This document shows, piece after piece, positions 1 through 5,227 of a stretch of 5,227 nt of DNA (the stretch's first letter is position 1; the number at the start of each line of letters is the position of its first letter). The translations under genes and the position numbers were made by a program. Source of the stretch: Prevotellaceae bacterium UBA1786. Its GTDB lineage: Bacteria > Bacteroidota > Bacteroidia > Bacteroidales > Bacteroidaceae. The stretch covers positions 3,794-9,020 of the forward strand of contig DCGE01000200.1 of NCBI GenBank assembly GCA_002314525.1. The letters are read 5' to 3'. The notes under the pieces were generated by a model. That model made no database searches. It was not told the origin of the DNA and was given only the letters and a program-made list of their open reading frames with translations.

Positions 1-548
1 GGATAGTCCTGATAGCCGGCCTTTGTGTAGAAGGGTATGTCGGTACGGAGCGTGAGTTCGTTCTTGGAGTATCTGAGAATCTTGCCGATGGACAGTCGGT
101 CGGTGTCCTGCCTTGGCATCTCACCGGCATAGCAGAAGAGCATCATACGCAGACGTGTCTGCTGGTCGAGGCTGTATATCTGCATCAGTTCACCGAGCGA
201 GAGCATAGGTGCATTCTTCTCGATGTAGGCGAGGATGTCCTTGATCTGTACTTCAGTGAGAAAGGGTAGGACCTTGAGCTGATCTGCGGTGGCTGTGTTG
301 AGGTTGATGGGGTTGTCGTGGATGTACTGCAGTTCCTCAAGCAATTCGTCGTGGTTCCTGTCTCCGATGTCCAGACTTTCATCGTCCTGAGAAAATATCT
401 CCTCCACGAACCGTTCCCACGTCAACGGGTTCGGATTCTGCGCCCCCACCCCCACGAACGTCATCATGAAGACGATGAAAGCAAAAATGACTCGGGGGGT
501 CTGACCCCTTGATTCACATTTCGCTTCGAAAATATCCACTTCCATCAT
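1..548 (-). CDS. Secreted helix-hairpin-helix domain protein, N-terminal part
   Basis: The gene runs off the left edge; 182 codons are visible from the ATG at 548. Residues 20-36 are hydrophobic and end in GVGA before QN, as in an exported signal peptide. Residues 79-140 hold helix-hairpin-helix motifs (NPINLNTATADQLKVLPFL, then LSLGELMQIYSL) of the ComEA-like kind. This is followed by NELTLRTDIPFYTKAGYQ, a segment I associate with large Bacteroidetes HhH proteins predicted to sit in the envelope. The specific function is unknown. The start is uncertain. ATG 467/464 would leave too short a signal peptide, so translation probably begins at 548 or 545; 576 is also in frame but overlaps RAYT. 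Starting at 548 means reading through a REP palindrome (residues about 10-20). The ATG lies 8 bp after the RAYT stop, and I see no separate promoter, so co-transcription with RAYT is plausible. Confidence 0.75.
   Translation of the reverse strand, partial: MMEVDIFEAKCESRGQTPRVIFAFIVFMMTFVGVGAQNPNPLTWERFVEEIFSQDDESLDIGDRNHDELLEELQYIHDNPINLNTATADQLKVLPFLTEVQIKDILAYIEKNAPMLSLGELMQIYSLDQQTRLRMMLFCYAGEMPRQDTDRLSIGKILRYSKNELTLRTDIPFYTKAGYQDY
473..532 (-). repeat. REP palindrome, copy 1, in the N-terminus of the HhH gene
   Basis: Read on the minus strand, the core (517-488) has left arm TGAATCAAGGGGTC, a central A, and right arm GACCCCCCGAGTCA. The right arm differs from the other full copies by one base (C instead of T before GAGTCA). 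The outer flanks (GAAGCGAAA on one side, TTTTTGCTTTC on the other) still pair roughly, although their sequence differs from the consensus outer stem. The copy lies between the RAYT stop codon and the hydrophobic signal-peptide segment of the HhH gene. Confidence 0.9.
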
Positions 549-556
549 AAAAGAAT

Positions 557-1609
557 TCAGTTTTCCTCTATAATCTTCCATGCCCAACGTTTGCCGTCCA
601 CCGGACAGATCTTGCCTGTCTTGACTAGCGACTGTATTACCTTCCTAATGGCATACGATGACAGTTGAGCTCTCTCTGCCATCACATGTTGCTTCATCTC
701 ACAATCTTCCATGAGCAACGTCATAACCCTCTCCAACGGATCCATCTCCTCTAATTTTCGTATCGAAACCGACTCAGGGGGTCTGACCCCTTGATTCACG
801 TTTTGATGCGAATGGAGGTCGAGTTTGCGACGGATCATGCTATACGTGAGGGAGGAGAGACGGCTGCACTGACGGATGGTGACACCGCGGGTGATAGCCT
901 CTTGTATAACCTTAAACTGGACTTCCGGATTGTACTGCTTGAAGTCTTCCGGATTGTCGGCATTGCTGATGTCCTGTATGATTGCCCATGCATGCCGGTC
1001 GGTCAAGACGAAACGCTCCTTGTCCATATCCATGCAGTCGTCATTGACGTTTTGGTTCACGAATGCTTCGAGGTCATATTCGATGAACTTTGAACGTACG
1101 AAAACCACGTCGCATACCTTTACCAATGCATCACGACCATCGTTGATGTACTCGCGCCAACTGCTGTAGAGATATTGTTCGGGTAGGTCGCAAAGCATCC
1201 CTTTGACTGGATTGCGGTGTATGTAGCGCATCAGGGTGAGCAGATACCCGTCATCATCCACTGGTTCGCTACGGAAACGATCCTGAAAGAGATGTCCGCA
1301 GCGGTCGTATTTCATGTTGTAGAACCATACGTAGCGGTCCTGAATCTTCTTCATTATCTCGCTGATGCCGAGTTTGCCTTCCTTGACAAGTATATGCGCG
1401 TGATTAGGCATGAGGGCAAATGCCAGAATCTGGCACTCATTGGATGAGATTATTTTTCCCGATGGCGATTTACTGAATTTTGCATCGGCCAGCACTCGCA
1501 TCATGCACATATAGTCGTCGTCATCCAGAAAAATGTTCTGTTTGTTGATTCCCCTGACCATCGCGTGATATACCCCGCTGTTTGCTACAATTCGCTTTTT
1601 TCTTGGCAT
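557..1609 (-). CDS. REP-associated tyrosine transposase (RAYT, Y1_Tnp family), extended form
   Basis: This is a 350-residue single-strand DNA endonuclease/transposase of the HUH family, predicted to recognise and cut REP hairpins. Residues 1-150 form the Y1 domain. It opens with VYHAMVRGINKQNIFLDD and carries the metal-binding HUH motif in MPNHAHILV (H70, H72). GHLFQDRFRSEPV and YLLTLMRYIHRNPVKGML follow; Y122 is the likely catalytic tyrosine, inferred from its position. The remainder is an extension: a helix-turn-helix-like segment around 230-262 and a possible winged helix at 290-350. Between them, residues 271-280 (VNQGVRPPES) are the direct translation of a REP palindrome. The ATG at 1609 gives the typical MPRKKRIV opening. 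The promoter overlaps the upstream REP. The frame is intact, so the protein may be active. Confidence 0.93.
   Translation of the reverse strand: MPRKKRIVANSGVYHAMVRGINKQNIFLDDDDYMCMMRVLADAKFSKSPSGKIISSNECQILAFALMPNHAHILVKEGKLGISEIMKKIQDRYVWFYNMKYDRCGHLFQDRFRSEPVDDDGYLLTLMRYIHRNPVKGMLCDLPEQYLYSSWREYINDGRDALVKVCDVVFVRSKFIEYDLEAFVNQNVNDDCMDMDKERFVLTDRHAWAIIQDISNADNPEDFKQYNPEVQFKVIQEAITRGVTIRQCSRLSSLTYSMIRRKLDLHSHQNVNQGVRPPESVSIRKLEEMDPLERVMTLLMEDCEMKQHVMAERAQLSSYAIRKVIQSLVKTGKICPVDGKRWAWKIIEEN
755..812 (-). repeat. REP palindrome, copy 2, inside the RAYT coding sequence
   Basis: On the minus strand the core (799-771) matches the consensus in both arms and the central A, diverging only in the last base. 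The outer stem is also kept: TTCGCATCAAAA on one side, and TTTCGATACGAA on the other, which pairs with it. It is therefore a complete long hairpin rather than a chance core. It is translated in frame as RAYT residues 271-280, between the helix-turn-helix-like segment and the C-terminal domain. Confidence 0.93.
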
Positions 1610-1631
1610 AGTTCTATCTCGTTAAAGTTCA

Positions 1632-1690
1632 ATTTCGCATCGAAACATGAATCAAGGGGTCAGACCCCCTGAGTCATTTTCGATGCAAAT
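1632..1690 (+). repeat. REP palindrome, copy 3, upstream of RAYT
   Basis: This is the most complete copy. The left side is ATTTCGCATCGAAA, then the left core arm TGAATCAAGGGGTC, central A, right core arm GACCCCCTGAGTCA, and finally TTTTCGATGCAAAT. The two sides pair over about 27 positions with few mismatches. The segment 1627-1676 matches 2610-2659 with only two differences in 50 bp. The right outer arm provides the TTTGC of the RAYT promoter, and the whole core would lie in the RAYT mRNA leader, beginning 39 bp before the start codon. Confidence 0.95.
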
Positions 1691-1716
1691 ATACATTTTT
1701 TCCTTGAAACCGCAAA
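1685..1716 (-). promoter_or_regulatory. Bacteroidetes-type promoter of the RAYT gene
   Basis: On the minus strand, TTTG (1716-1713) is followed by 19 bp and then TATATTTGC (1693-1685), an excellent match to the Bacteroidetes consensus TTTG, 19-21 bp, TAnnTTTG. Transcription should start near 1679, giving a leader of about 70 nt that contains the REP core hairpin. The TTTGC of the -7 box belongs to the outer arm of the REP, while TATA, spacer and -33 box lie outside it. A protein bound to the REP could therefore block this promoter. Confidence 0.75.
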
Positions 1717-1750
1717 ACAATTGGCTCTCTGAGTCAATTATTCTTATGCA

Positions 1751-1774
1751 AATTCGGAGTTGTATTCCGAAATT
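1751..1774. repeat. Small inverted repeat upstream of the RAYT promoter
   Basis: AATTCGGA (1751-1758) pairs with TCCGAAATT (1766-1774) apart from one bulged base, around a 7-bp loop. It lies about 35 bp upstream of the RAYT -33 box. It could be an operator or the remnant of a terminator, but there is no U-tract, and nothing ties it to a regulator. Confidence 0.3.
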
Positions 1775-1809
1775 ACATGGAATTACGAGACAAAAGGCCC
1801 GTCTTAGGC

Positions 1810-1834
1810 TGTCAAGTCAACCCCCTGAGTCACG
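1810..1834 (+). repeat. Decayed REP copy
   Basis: The right arm ACCCCCTGAGTCACG is intact and matches 2647-2661 except at its edge. The left arm survives only as TGTCAAGTCA, which aligns with the consensus left arm if AA, GGG and one G have been lost. The stem can no longer form, so this is best read as a degenerated element. Confidence 0.6.
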
Positions 1835-1875
1835 CGTCCCTGAGCCGTGCGACTGCTGAACTTAACGATGTTATG

Positions 1876-1980
1876 TTAGTAATGTCAGCTTACTGAGGTT
1901 ACTAATGTCAGCATGCTGAGGTTAGTAATGTCAAGATGCTGACATTAGTAATGTGAAATAGCTGACATTAGTAATGTAAC
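1876..1980 (+). repeat. Tandem 23-bp repeat array (about 4.5 units) upstream of the HU-HIG gene
   Basis: Units begin at 1876, 1899, 1922, 1945 and 1968 (the last is only 13 bp). Each begins TTAGTAATGT (TTACTAATGT in unit 2), followed by a variable CAGCATGCTGAGG-like half. The spacing is exactly 23 bp. Two palindromes are embedded: ACATTA-G-TAATGT at the later unit junctions, and TCAGCATGCTGA in unit 2. Positions 1899-1928 also form a larger palindrome, matching their reverse complement at 26 of 30 bases. The array ends 20 bp before the -33 box of the downstream promoter, which suggests an operator array; that role is inferred. There are no spacers, so it is not CRISPR. Confidence 0.9.
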
Positions 1981-2000
1981 AAAGAAAAACTACGGAAGTG

Positions 2001-2032
2001 TTGGAATTGTCGTTACTTATTTGTATCTTTGC
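2001..2032 (+). promoter_or_regulatory. Bacteroidetes-type promoter of the HU-HIG gene
   Basis: TTG at 2001-2003, 20 bp, then TATCTTTGC at 2024-2032. Transcription should start near 2038, giving a leader of about 40 nt before the ATG at 2078. The 23-bp repeat array lies immediately upstream. Confidence 0.75.
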
Positions 2033-2077
2033 ACTCAGTTATCGATACATTAAACATCATTTATCATAGTCAGACAT

Positions 2078-2554
2078 ATGAATTATTCATTATCACAGAA
2101 ACCGAAACGTCCGGGACATCCCGAACAGGGCAAGGTGTGGATAGCCACTCCGCAATGTAAGGAAACCGTGGATACCGAAGAACTCATCAAAATGATCAGT
2201 ACTGAAAATCCATTCATGAGTGCACAGCTGAATGCTGATTTCGTTCTTATCGTCCGATATATCCGTCGTTTGTTGCGCGATGGGAAAAACGTGAACATCA
2301 AGGGTCTGGGTACTTTCTATGCCAAGTTCGACTGTGAACCCCTGGAAGGTGAGACAGCAAAGGGCTACAATCCGTACAGACAGATCAAGAACGTGAAAGC
2401 TGCATGGAAACCTGCTAACGATATGAAATCAATCTCGAATGCTCTGTATCCGGGTGAACCGGAAATCACATTCAAGGAGGTTCCTACACTGAAAAACAGT
2501 CAGATTCTAAAAAAGGCAAACGAACTTGCCCTGACTTCGGTGGATATCAGATAA
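2078..2554 (+). CDS. HU-family (HU-HIG type) DNA-binding protein
   Basis: This 158-residue protein resembles the HU/IHF-related DNA-binding proteins abundant in Bacteroidetes (HU-HIG type). The family N-terminus is recognisable in the charged start and GKVWIATPQCKETVDTEELI (residues 18-37). A helical part (about 33-68, ending RYIRRLLRDGKNV) follows, then NIKGLGTFYAKF (73-84), which is the conserved start of the HU beta-arm, and KNVKAAWKPANDMK (104-117), where the family usually has a phrase like IKKAKVIFRPG. Residues 120-158 are a tail with no clear match. Such proteins bend or coat DNA; a dedicated target is unknown. It has its own promoter preceded by tandem palindromic repeats that could be its own binding sites, which would mean autoregulation (inference). 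No clear ribosome binding site is seen, as is usual in this phylum. Confidence 0.85.
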   Translation: MNYSLSQKPKRPGHPEQGKVWIATPQCKETVDTEELIKMISTENPFMSAQLNADFVLIVRYIRRLLRDGKNVNIKGLGTFYAKFDCEPLEGETAKGYNPYRQIKNVKAAWKPANDMKSISNALYPGEPEITFKEVPTLKNSQILKKANELALTSVDIR

Positions 2555-2567
2555 ATCAAGAGATGGA

Positions 2568-2595
2568 TGAATCAAGGGGTCGGATTCTTGATTCA
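2568..2595 (+). repeat. Divergent REP-like hairpin, copy 4, after the HU-HIG gene
   Basis: TGAATCAAG (2568-2576) and CTTGATTCA (2587-2595) form a perfect 9-bp stem. The middle GGGTCGGATT replaces the usual GGGTCAGACCCC. Unlike other copies it has the left-arm sequence on both sides, so it lacks the normal asymmetry. It begins 13 bp after the HU-HIG stop and is followed by a T-rich stretch (CTTGTTTTAG), so it may also act as a transcription terminator (inference). Confidence 0.75.
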
Positions 2596-2609
2596 CTCGT
2601 CTTGTTTTA

Positions 2610-2659
2610 GTTCAATTTCGCATCGAAAAGTGAATCAAGGGGTCAGACCCCCTGAGTCA
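2610..2659 (+). repeat. REP palindrome, copy 5, at the 3' end of the TonB-C gene
   Basis: It matches 1627-1676 with two differences in 50 bp, including the left outer arm TTTCGCATCGAAA. The right outer arm is missing: the sequence changes to CGAATCAT after the core. It ends 4 bp from the stop codon of the TonB-C gene. Together with copy 4, in the same orientation, it fills the space between two convergent genes, a common REP location. Confidence 0.93.
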
Positions 2660-2663
2660 CGAA

Positions 2664-3131
2664 TCATACGTCAATAGTCTGCAACTTGCTGAAGGACAGG
2701 CGGCCGCGGTGGATTGGGAAGGAAACGTCGAAGCGCGACTTCACCTTTGTCTTGCCTCGTTTGGCTGGCTTGAACTTCAGTTTCTTGGCTACACGTAGGG
2801 CTTCTTCGTTGTAAGCCTTCGAGAGTCCCTGAACAACACCTGTCTCGATGACCTTGCCCTTCTCGCTTATGATGCAGGCAACGGTGATGACTCCCTCTAT
2901 ATTCTCAACAGGCTGCGGTGCCTTGAACTCCTTGCGCAGGTACTTGTTCAGAGCAACGTTGCCGCCTTTGTATTCAGGTTGTGTAACAGCCTCCACCTGC
3001 TGTTGTTGCTGTCGTCTTCCGTACGAATCGCCGAATGGAAAACCAAAGTCAAATATCTGTGCCTGCGAGTTGATTGCAAACCCAATCACAAGCATCAGGA
3101 TGCTTAATCTGTTTGTAATATTCTTTTTCAT
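2664..3131 (-). CDS. Secreted TonB C-terminal domain protein
   Basis: This 155-residue protein starts with a signal peptide, MKKNITNRLSILMLVIGFAI, with cleavage likely after NSQAQ (about residue 25). A glutamine run (QQQQQ, 41-45) forms a linker. Residues about 57-140 match the TonB C-terminal domain: GGNVALNKYLRKEFKAPQ, VITVACIISEKGKV, YNEEALRVAKKLKFKPAKRG and KVKSRFDVSFPI. In TonB this domain contacts TonB-dependent outer-membrane receptors. Here there is no classic TonB N-terminus with proline-rich spacer, so it is probably a free periplasmic or lipid-independent secreted version whose partner is unknown. A longer reading frame from 3149 exists but would begin with MMYLCG, lie within the promoter, and spoil the signal peptide, so 3131 is chosen. 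Confidence 0.88.
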   Translation of the reverse strand: MKKNITNRLSILMLVIGFAINSQAQIFDFGFPFGDSYGRRQQQQQVEAVTQPEYKGGNVALNKYLRKEFKAPQPVENIEGVITVACIISEKGKVIETGVVQGLSKAYNEEALRVAKKLKFKPAKRGKTKVKSRFDVSFPIHRGRLSFSKLQTIDV

Positions 3132-3134
3132 GCC

Positions 3135-3166
3135 ACAAAGATACATCAATCAAAGGAAATAACAAA
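3135..3166 (-). promoter_or_regulatory. Promoter of the TonB-C gene, abutting the start codon
   Basis: On the minus strand TTTG (3166-3163), 19 bp, then TATCTTTGT (3143-3135) is a strong Bacteroidetes promoter match. The -7 box ends only 3 bp before the ATG at 3131, so the predicted transcription start falls at or just inside the start codon. This implies a leaderless message, or translation from another site. Confidence 0.7.
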
Positions 3167-3192
3167 ACAAAAATGAAAAAAACGTTCCCAAA

Positions 3193-3225
3193 TTTGCAGC
3201 ATTGATTAATTCTCTGTATCTTTGC
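3193..3225 (+). promoter_or_regulatory. Promoter of the mntA-hepT-dprA run
   Basis: TTTG at 3193-3196, 20 bp, then TATCTTTGC at 3217-3225. The mntA ATG is at 3233, 7 bp after the box, so the transcript is predicted to be leaderless or nearly so. No other consensus promoter was noticed before dprA or the dihydrolipoyl dehydrogenase gene. Confidence 0.75.
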
Positions 3226-3232
3226 ACTTGTT

Positions 3233-3532
3233 ATGACACATCTAAATCAATATATTACGCCGATTGCTGCATTATGTCAAAAGCATAATGTCAAAACCTT
3301 ATATGTGTTTGGTTCGATTCTAACTCCACATTTTTCCGCAAATAGTGATGTCGATTTGCTGGTGGATTTTAACATAAACCCAGATGTGGACTATGTTGAT
3401 AACTATATCAGTTTCAAAGATAGTCTTTGTCAATTGTTCAACCGACCTATAGACCTCCTTGAGAATTCAGGTATAAGAAACAAATATTTTAGGTCAAATA
3501 TCGACAGAACAAAAAAGCTAATATATGGATGA
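3233..3532 (+). CDS. mntA: MNT-type nucleotidyltransferase, antitoxin of an MntA/HepT pair
   Basis: A 99-residue minimal nucleotidyltransferase. The catalytic signature is complete: G27-S28, ten residues, then D39-V-D41 (FGS... NSDVDLLVDF), with a third acidic residue at D74 in RPIDLLE. In characterised MntA/HepT systems this enzyme AMPylates a tyrosine of the HepT toxin using ATP and so neutralises it (type VII toxin-antitoxin). The gene overlaps hepT by 8 bp, the usual arrangement of such pairs. The region is visibly AT-rich: 19 of 60 bases are G or C in 3241-3300, against 30 of 60 in 4261-4320 within dprA, which suggests acquisition by transfer. The start is set by the promoter and by the family N-terminus. 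Confidence 0.9.
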   Translation: MTHLNQYITPIAALCQKHNVKTLYVFGSILTPHFSANSDVDLLVDFNINPDVDYVDNYISFKDSLCQLFNRPIDLLENSGIRNKYFRSNIDRTKKLIYG

Positions 3533-3867
3533 ATATATCATAACCTGCATTCAAGATGTTGCTAACGCTTGTGAAGAAGTAGAATCCTTTTTTGCAGATC
3601 GTCCACGAGTATTCGAAAATTTTCGACAGGACATGTTGAGAATAAGAGCCGTAGAACGAAATGTAGAAATCATGGGTGAAGCGCTCAATCGTATTAGACA
3701 TCACGATTCCTCATTTCCAGTTCCCAATGATAAAGCCATTGTCGAGACAAGAAACAGGGTTATTCATGGCTATGATAGTGTGACACCTGAATTTTTATGG
3801 ACATTGGTAATTAACCACATACCTAAACTACATCAGGACGTAAAAAAAATATTATCAGAATACGAAA

Positions 3868-3887
<20 letters not shown>
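3525..3887 (+). CDS. hepT: HepT-like HEPN ribonuclease toxin (DUF86)
   Basis: A 120-residue all-helical HEPN-fold protein. It carries the RX4HXY ribonuclease motif as R76, H81 and Y83 in ETRNRVIHGYD, and the conserved MLRIRAVERNVEIMGEALNRI segment begins near residue 37. Members cut RNA when free and are silenced by the partner nucleotidyltransferase, which AMPylates the motif tyrosine, here expected to be Y83 (by analogy). The start ATGGATGAATAT overlaps the end of mntA. Its 3' end overlaps the start of dprA by 20 bp, so toxin and DprA translation may be coupled. AT-rich like mntA. Confidence 0.92.

Positions 3888-5227
<1,340 letters not shown>

Larger units (their letters stand above)
473..1690 (-). 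mobile_element. RAYT gene with flanking REP palindromes (REP/RAYT unit)
   Basis: A RAYT transposase gene is bracketed by two REP palindromes: copy 3 upstream (1632-1690) and copy 1 downstream (473-532). In the sense of the gene, the upstream copy is inverted relative to the downstream and internal copies. RAYTs are domesticated relatives of IS200/IS605 Y1 transposases that are thought to act on REP/BIME sequences. They normally lack tnpB, and none is present here. I see no obvious target-site duplication, as expected for Y1 enzymes. The true boundaries are unknown; those given are the outer limits of the palindromes. Confidence 0.7.

Noticed and set aside
185..512. Short open frames on both strands in the left part of the window
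   Set aside because: They are low-complexity shadows of the HhH gene, whose minus-strand frame runs open to the left edge and shows a signal peptide and HhH motifs.
791..1447. Plus-strand open frames opposite the RAYT gene
   Set aside because: They are antisense shadows with no recognisable domains, while the minus-strand frame encodes a clear RAYT with catalytic motifs.
473..1690. An IS200/IS605 element with tnpB
   Set aside because: No tnpB-like reading frame is present, and the transposase is of the RAYT type, with REP palindromes rather than IS ends.
1647..1859. A 70-residue plus-strand open frame beginning in REP copy 3
   Set aside because: It is a translation of the REP and intergenic sequence (it begins with the same NQGVRPPES peptide), with no promoter or domain to support it.
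1876..1980. Possible CRISPR array
   Set aside because: The 23-bp units are directly adjacent, without unique spacers, and no cas genes are nearby. It is a plain tandem repeat.
3132..3149. Upstream ATG for the TonB-C gene at 3149
   Set aside because: It would start within the -7/spacer region of the promoter and add MMYLCG before a well-formed signal peptide starting MKKN.

Overview
The window looks like chromosomal DNA of a member of the Bacteroidales, most likely Prevotella or a close relative. Four promoters fit the Bacteroidetes consensus, TTTG (or TTG), 19-20 bp, then TAnnTTTG, and the coding starts lack clear Shine-Dalgarno sequences. The protein families also fit: an HU-HIG type DNA-binding protein, a secreted stand-alone TonB C-terminal domain protein, and a secreted helix-hairpin-helix (HhH) protein.

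Layout. Positions 1-548 (minus) hold the N-terminal part of a secreted HhH protein that runs off the left edge. Positions 557-1609 (minus) encode a REP-associated tyrosine transposase (RAYT). It is flanked by two copies of a REP-like palindrome and carries a third inside its own reading frame. The gene-free stretch 1610-2077 (468 bp) holds the upstream REP, the RAYT promoter, a small inverted repeat, a decayed REP, an array of about 4.5 tandem 23-bp repeats, and the promoter of the next gene. Positions 2078-2554 (plus) encode an HU-HIG DNA-binding protein. Positions 2664-3131 (minus) encode the TonB-C protein, convergent to it; two more REP copies lie between them. From 3193 rightwards (plus), one promoter precedes a tightly packed run of four genes: mntA-hepT (nucleotidyltransferase/HEPN toxin-antitoxin pair), dprA (DNA processing protein) and the start of a dihydrolipoyl dehydrogenase gene. 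These overlap or lie 1 bp apart, so they are probably one transcript.

How the parts relate. The main theme is a REP/RAYT system that has worked its way into host gene structure. The REP has left arm TGAATCAAGGGGTC, a central A, and right arm GACCCCCTGAGTCA, with a further outer stem resembling TTCGCATCGAAA. One copy supplies the TTTGC of the RAYT promoter -7 box and would form a hairpin in the RAYT leader. One copy is translated in frame between two domains of RAYT. One copy is apparently translated in a different frame at the N-terminus of the HhH protein, where a single T-to-C difference from the other copies turns an otherwise in-frame TGA into CGA. A second theme is the visibly AT-richer mntA-hepT module placed directly onto the front of dprA. 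No RNA genes or CRISPR arrays were seen.
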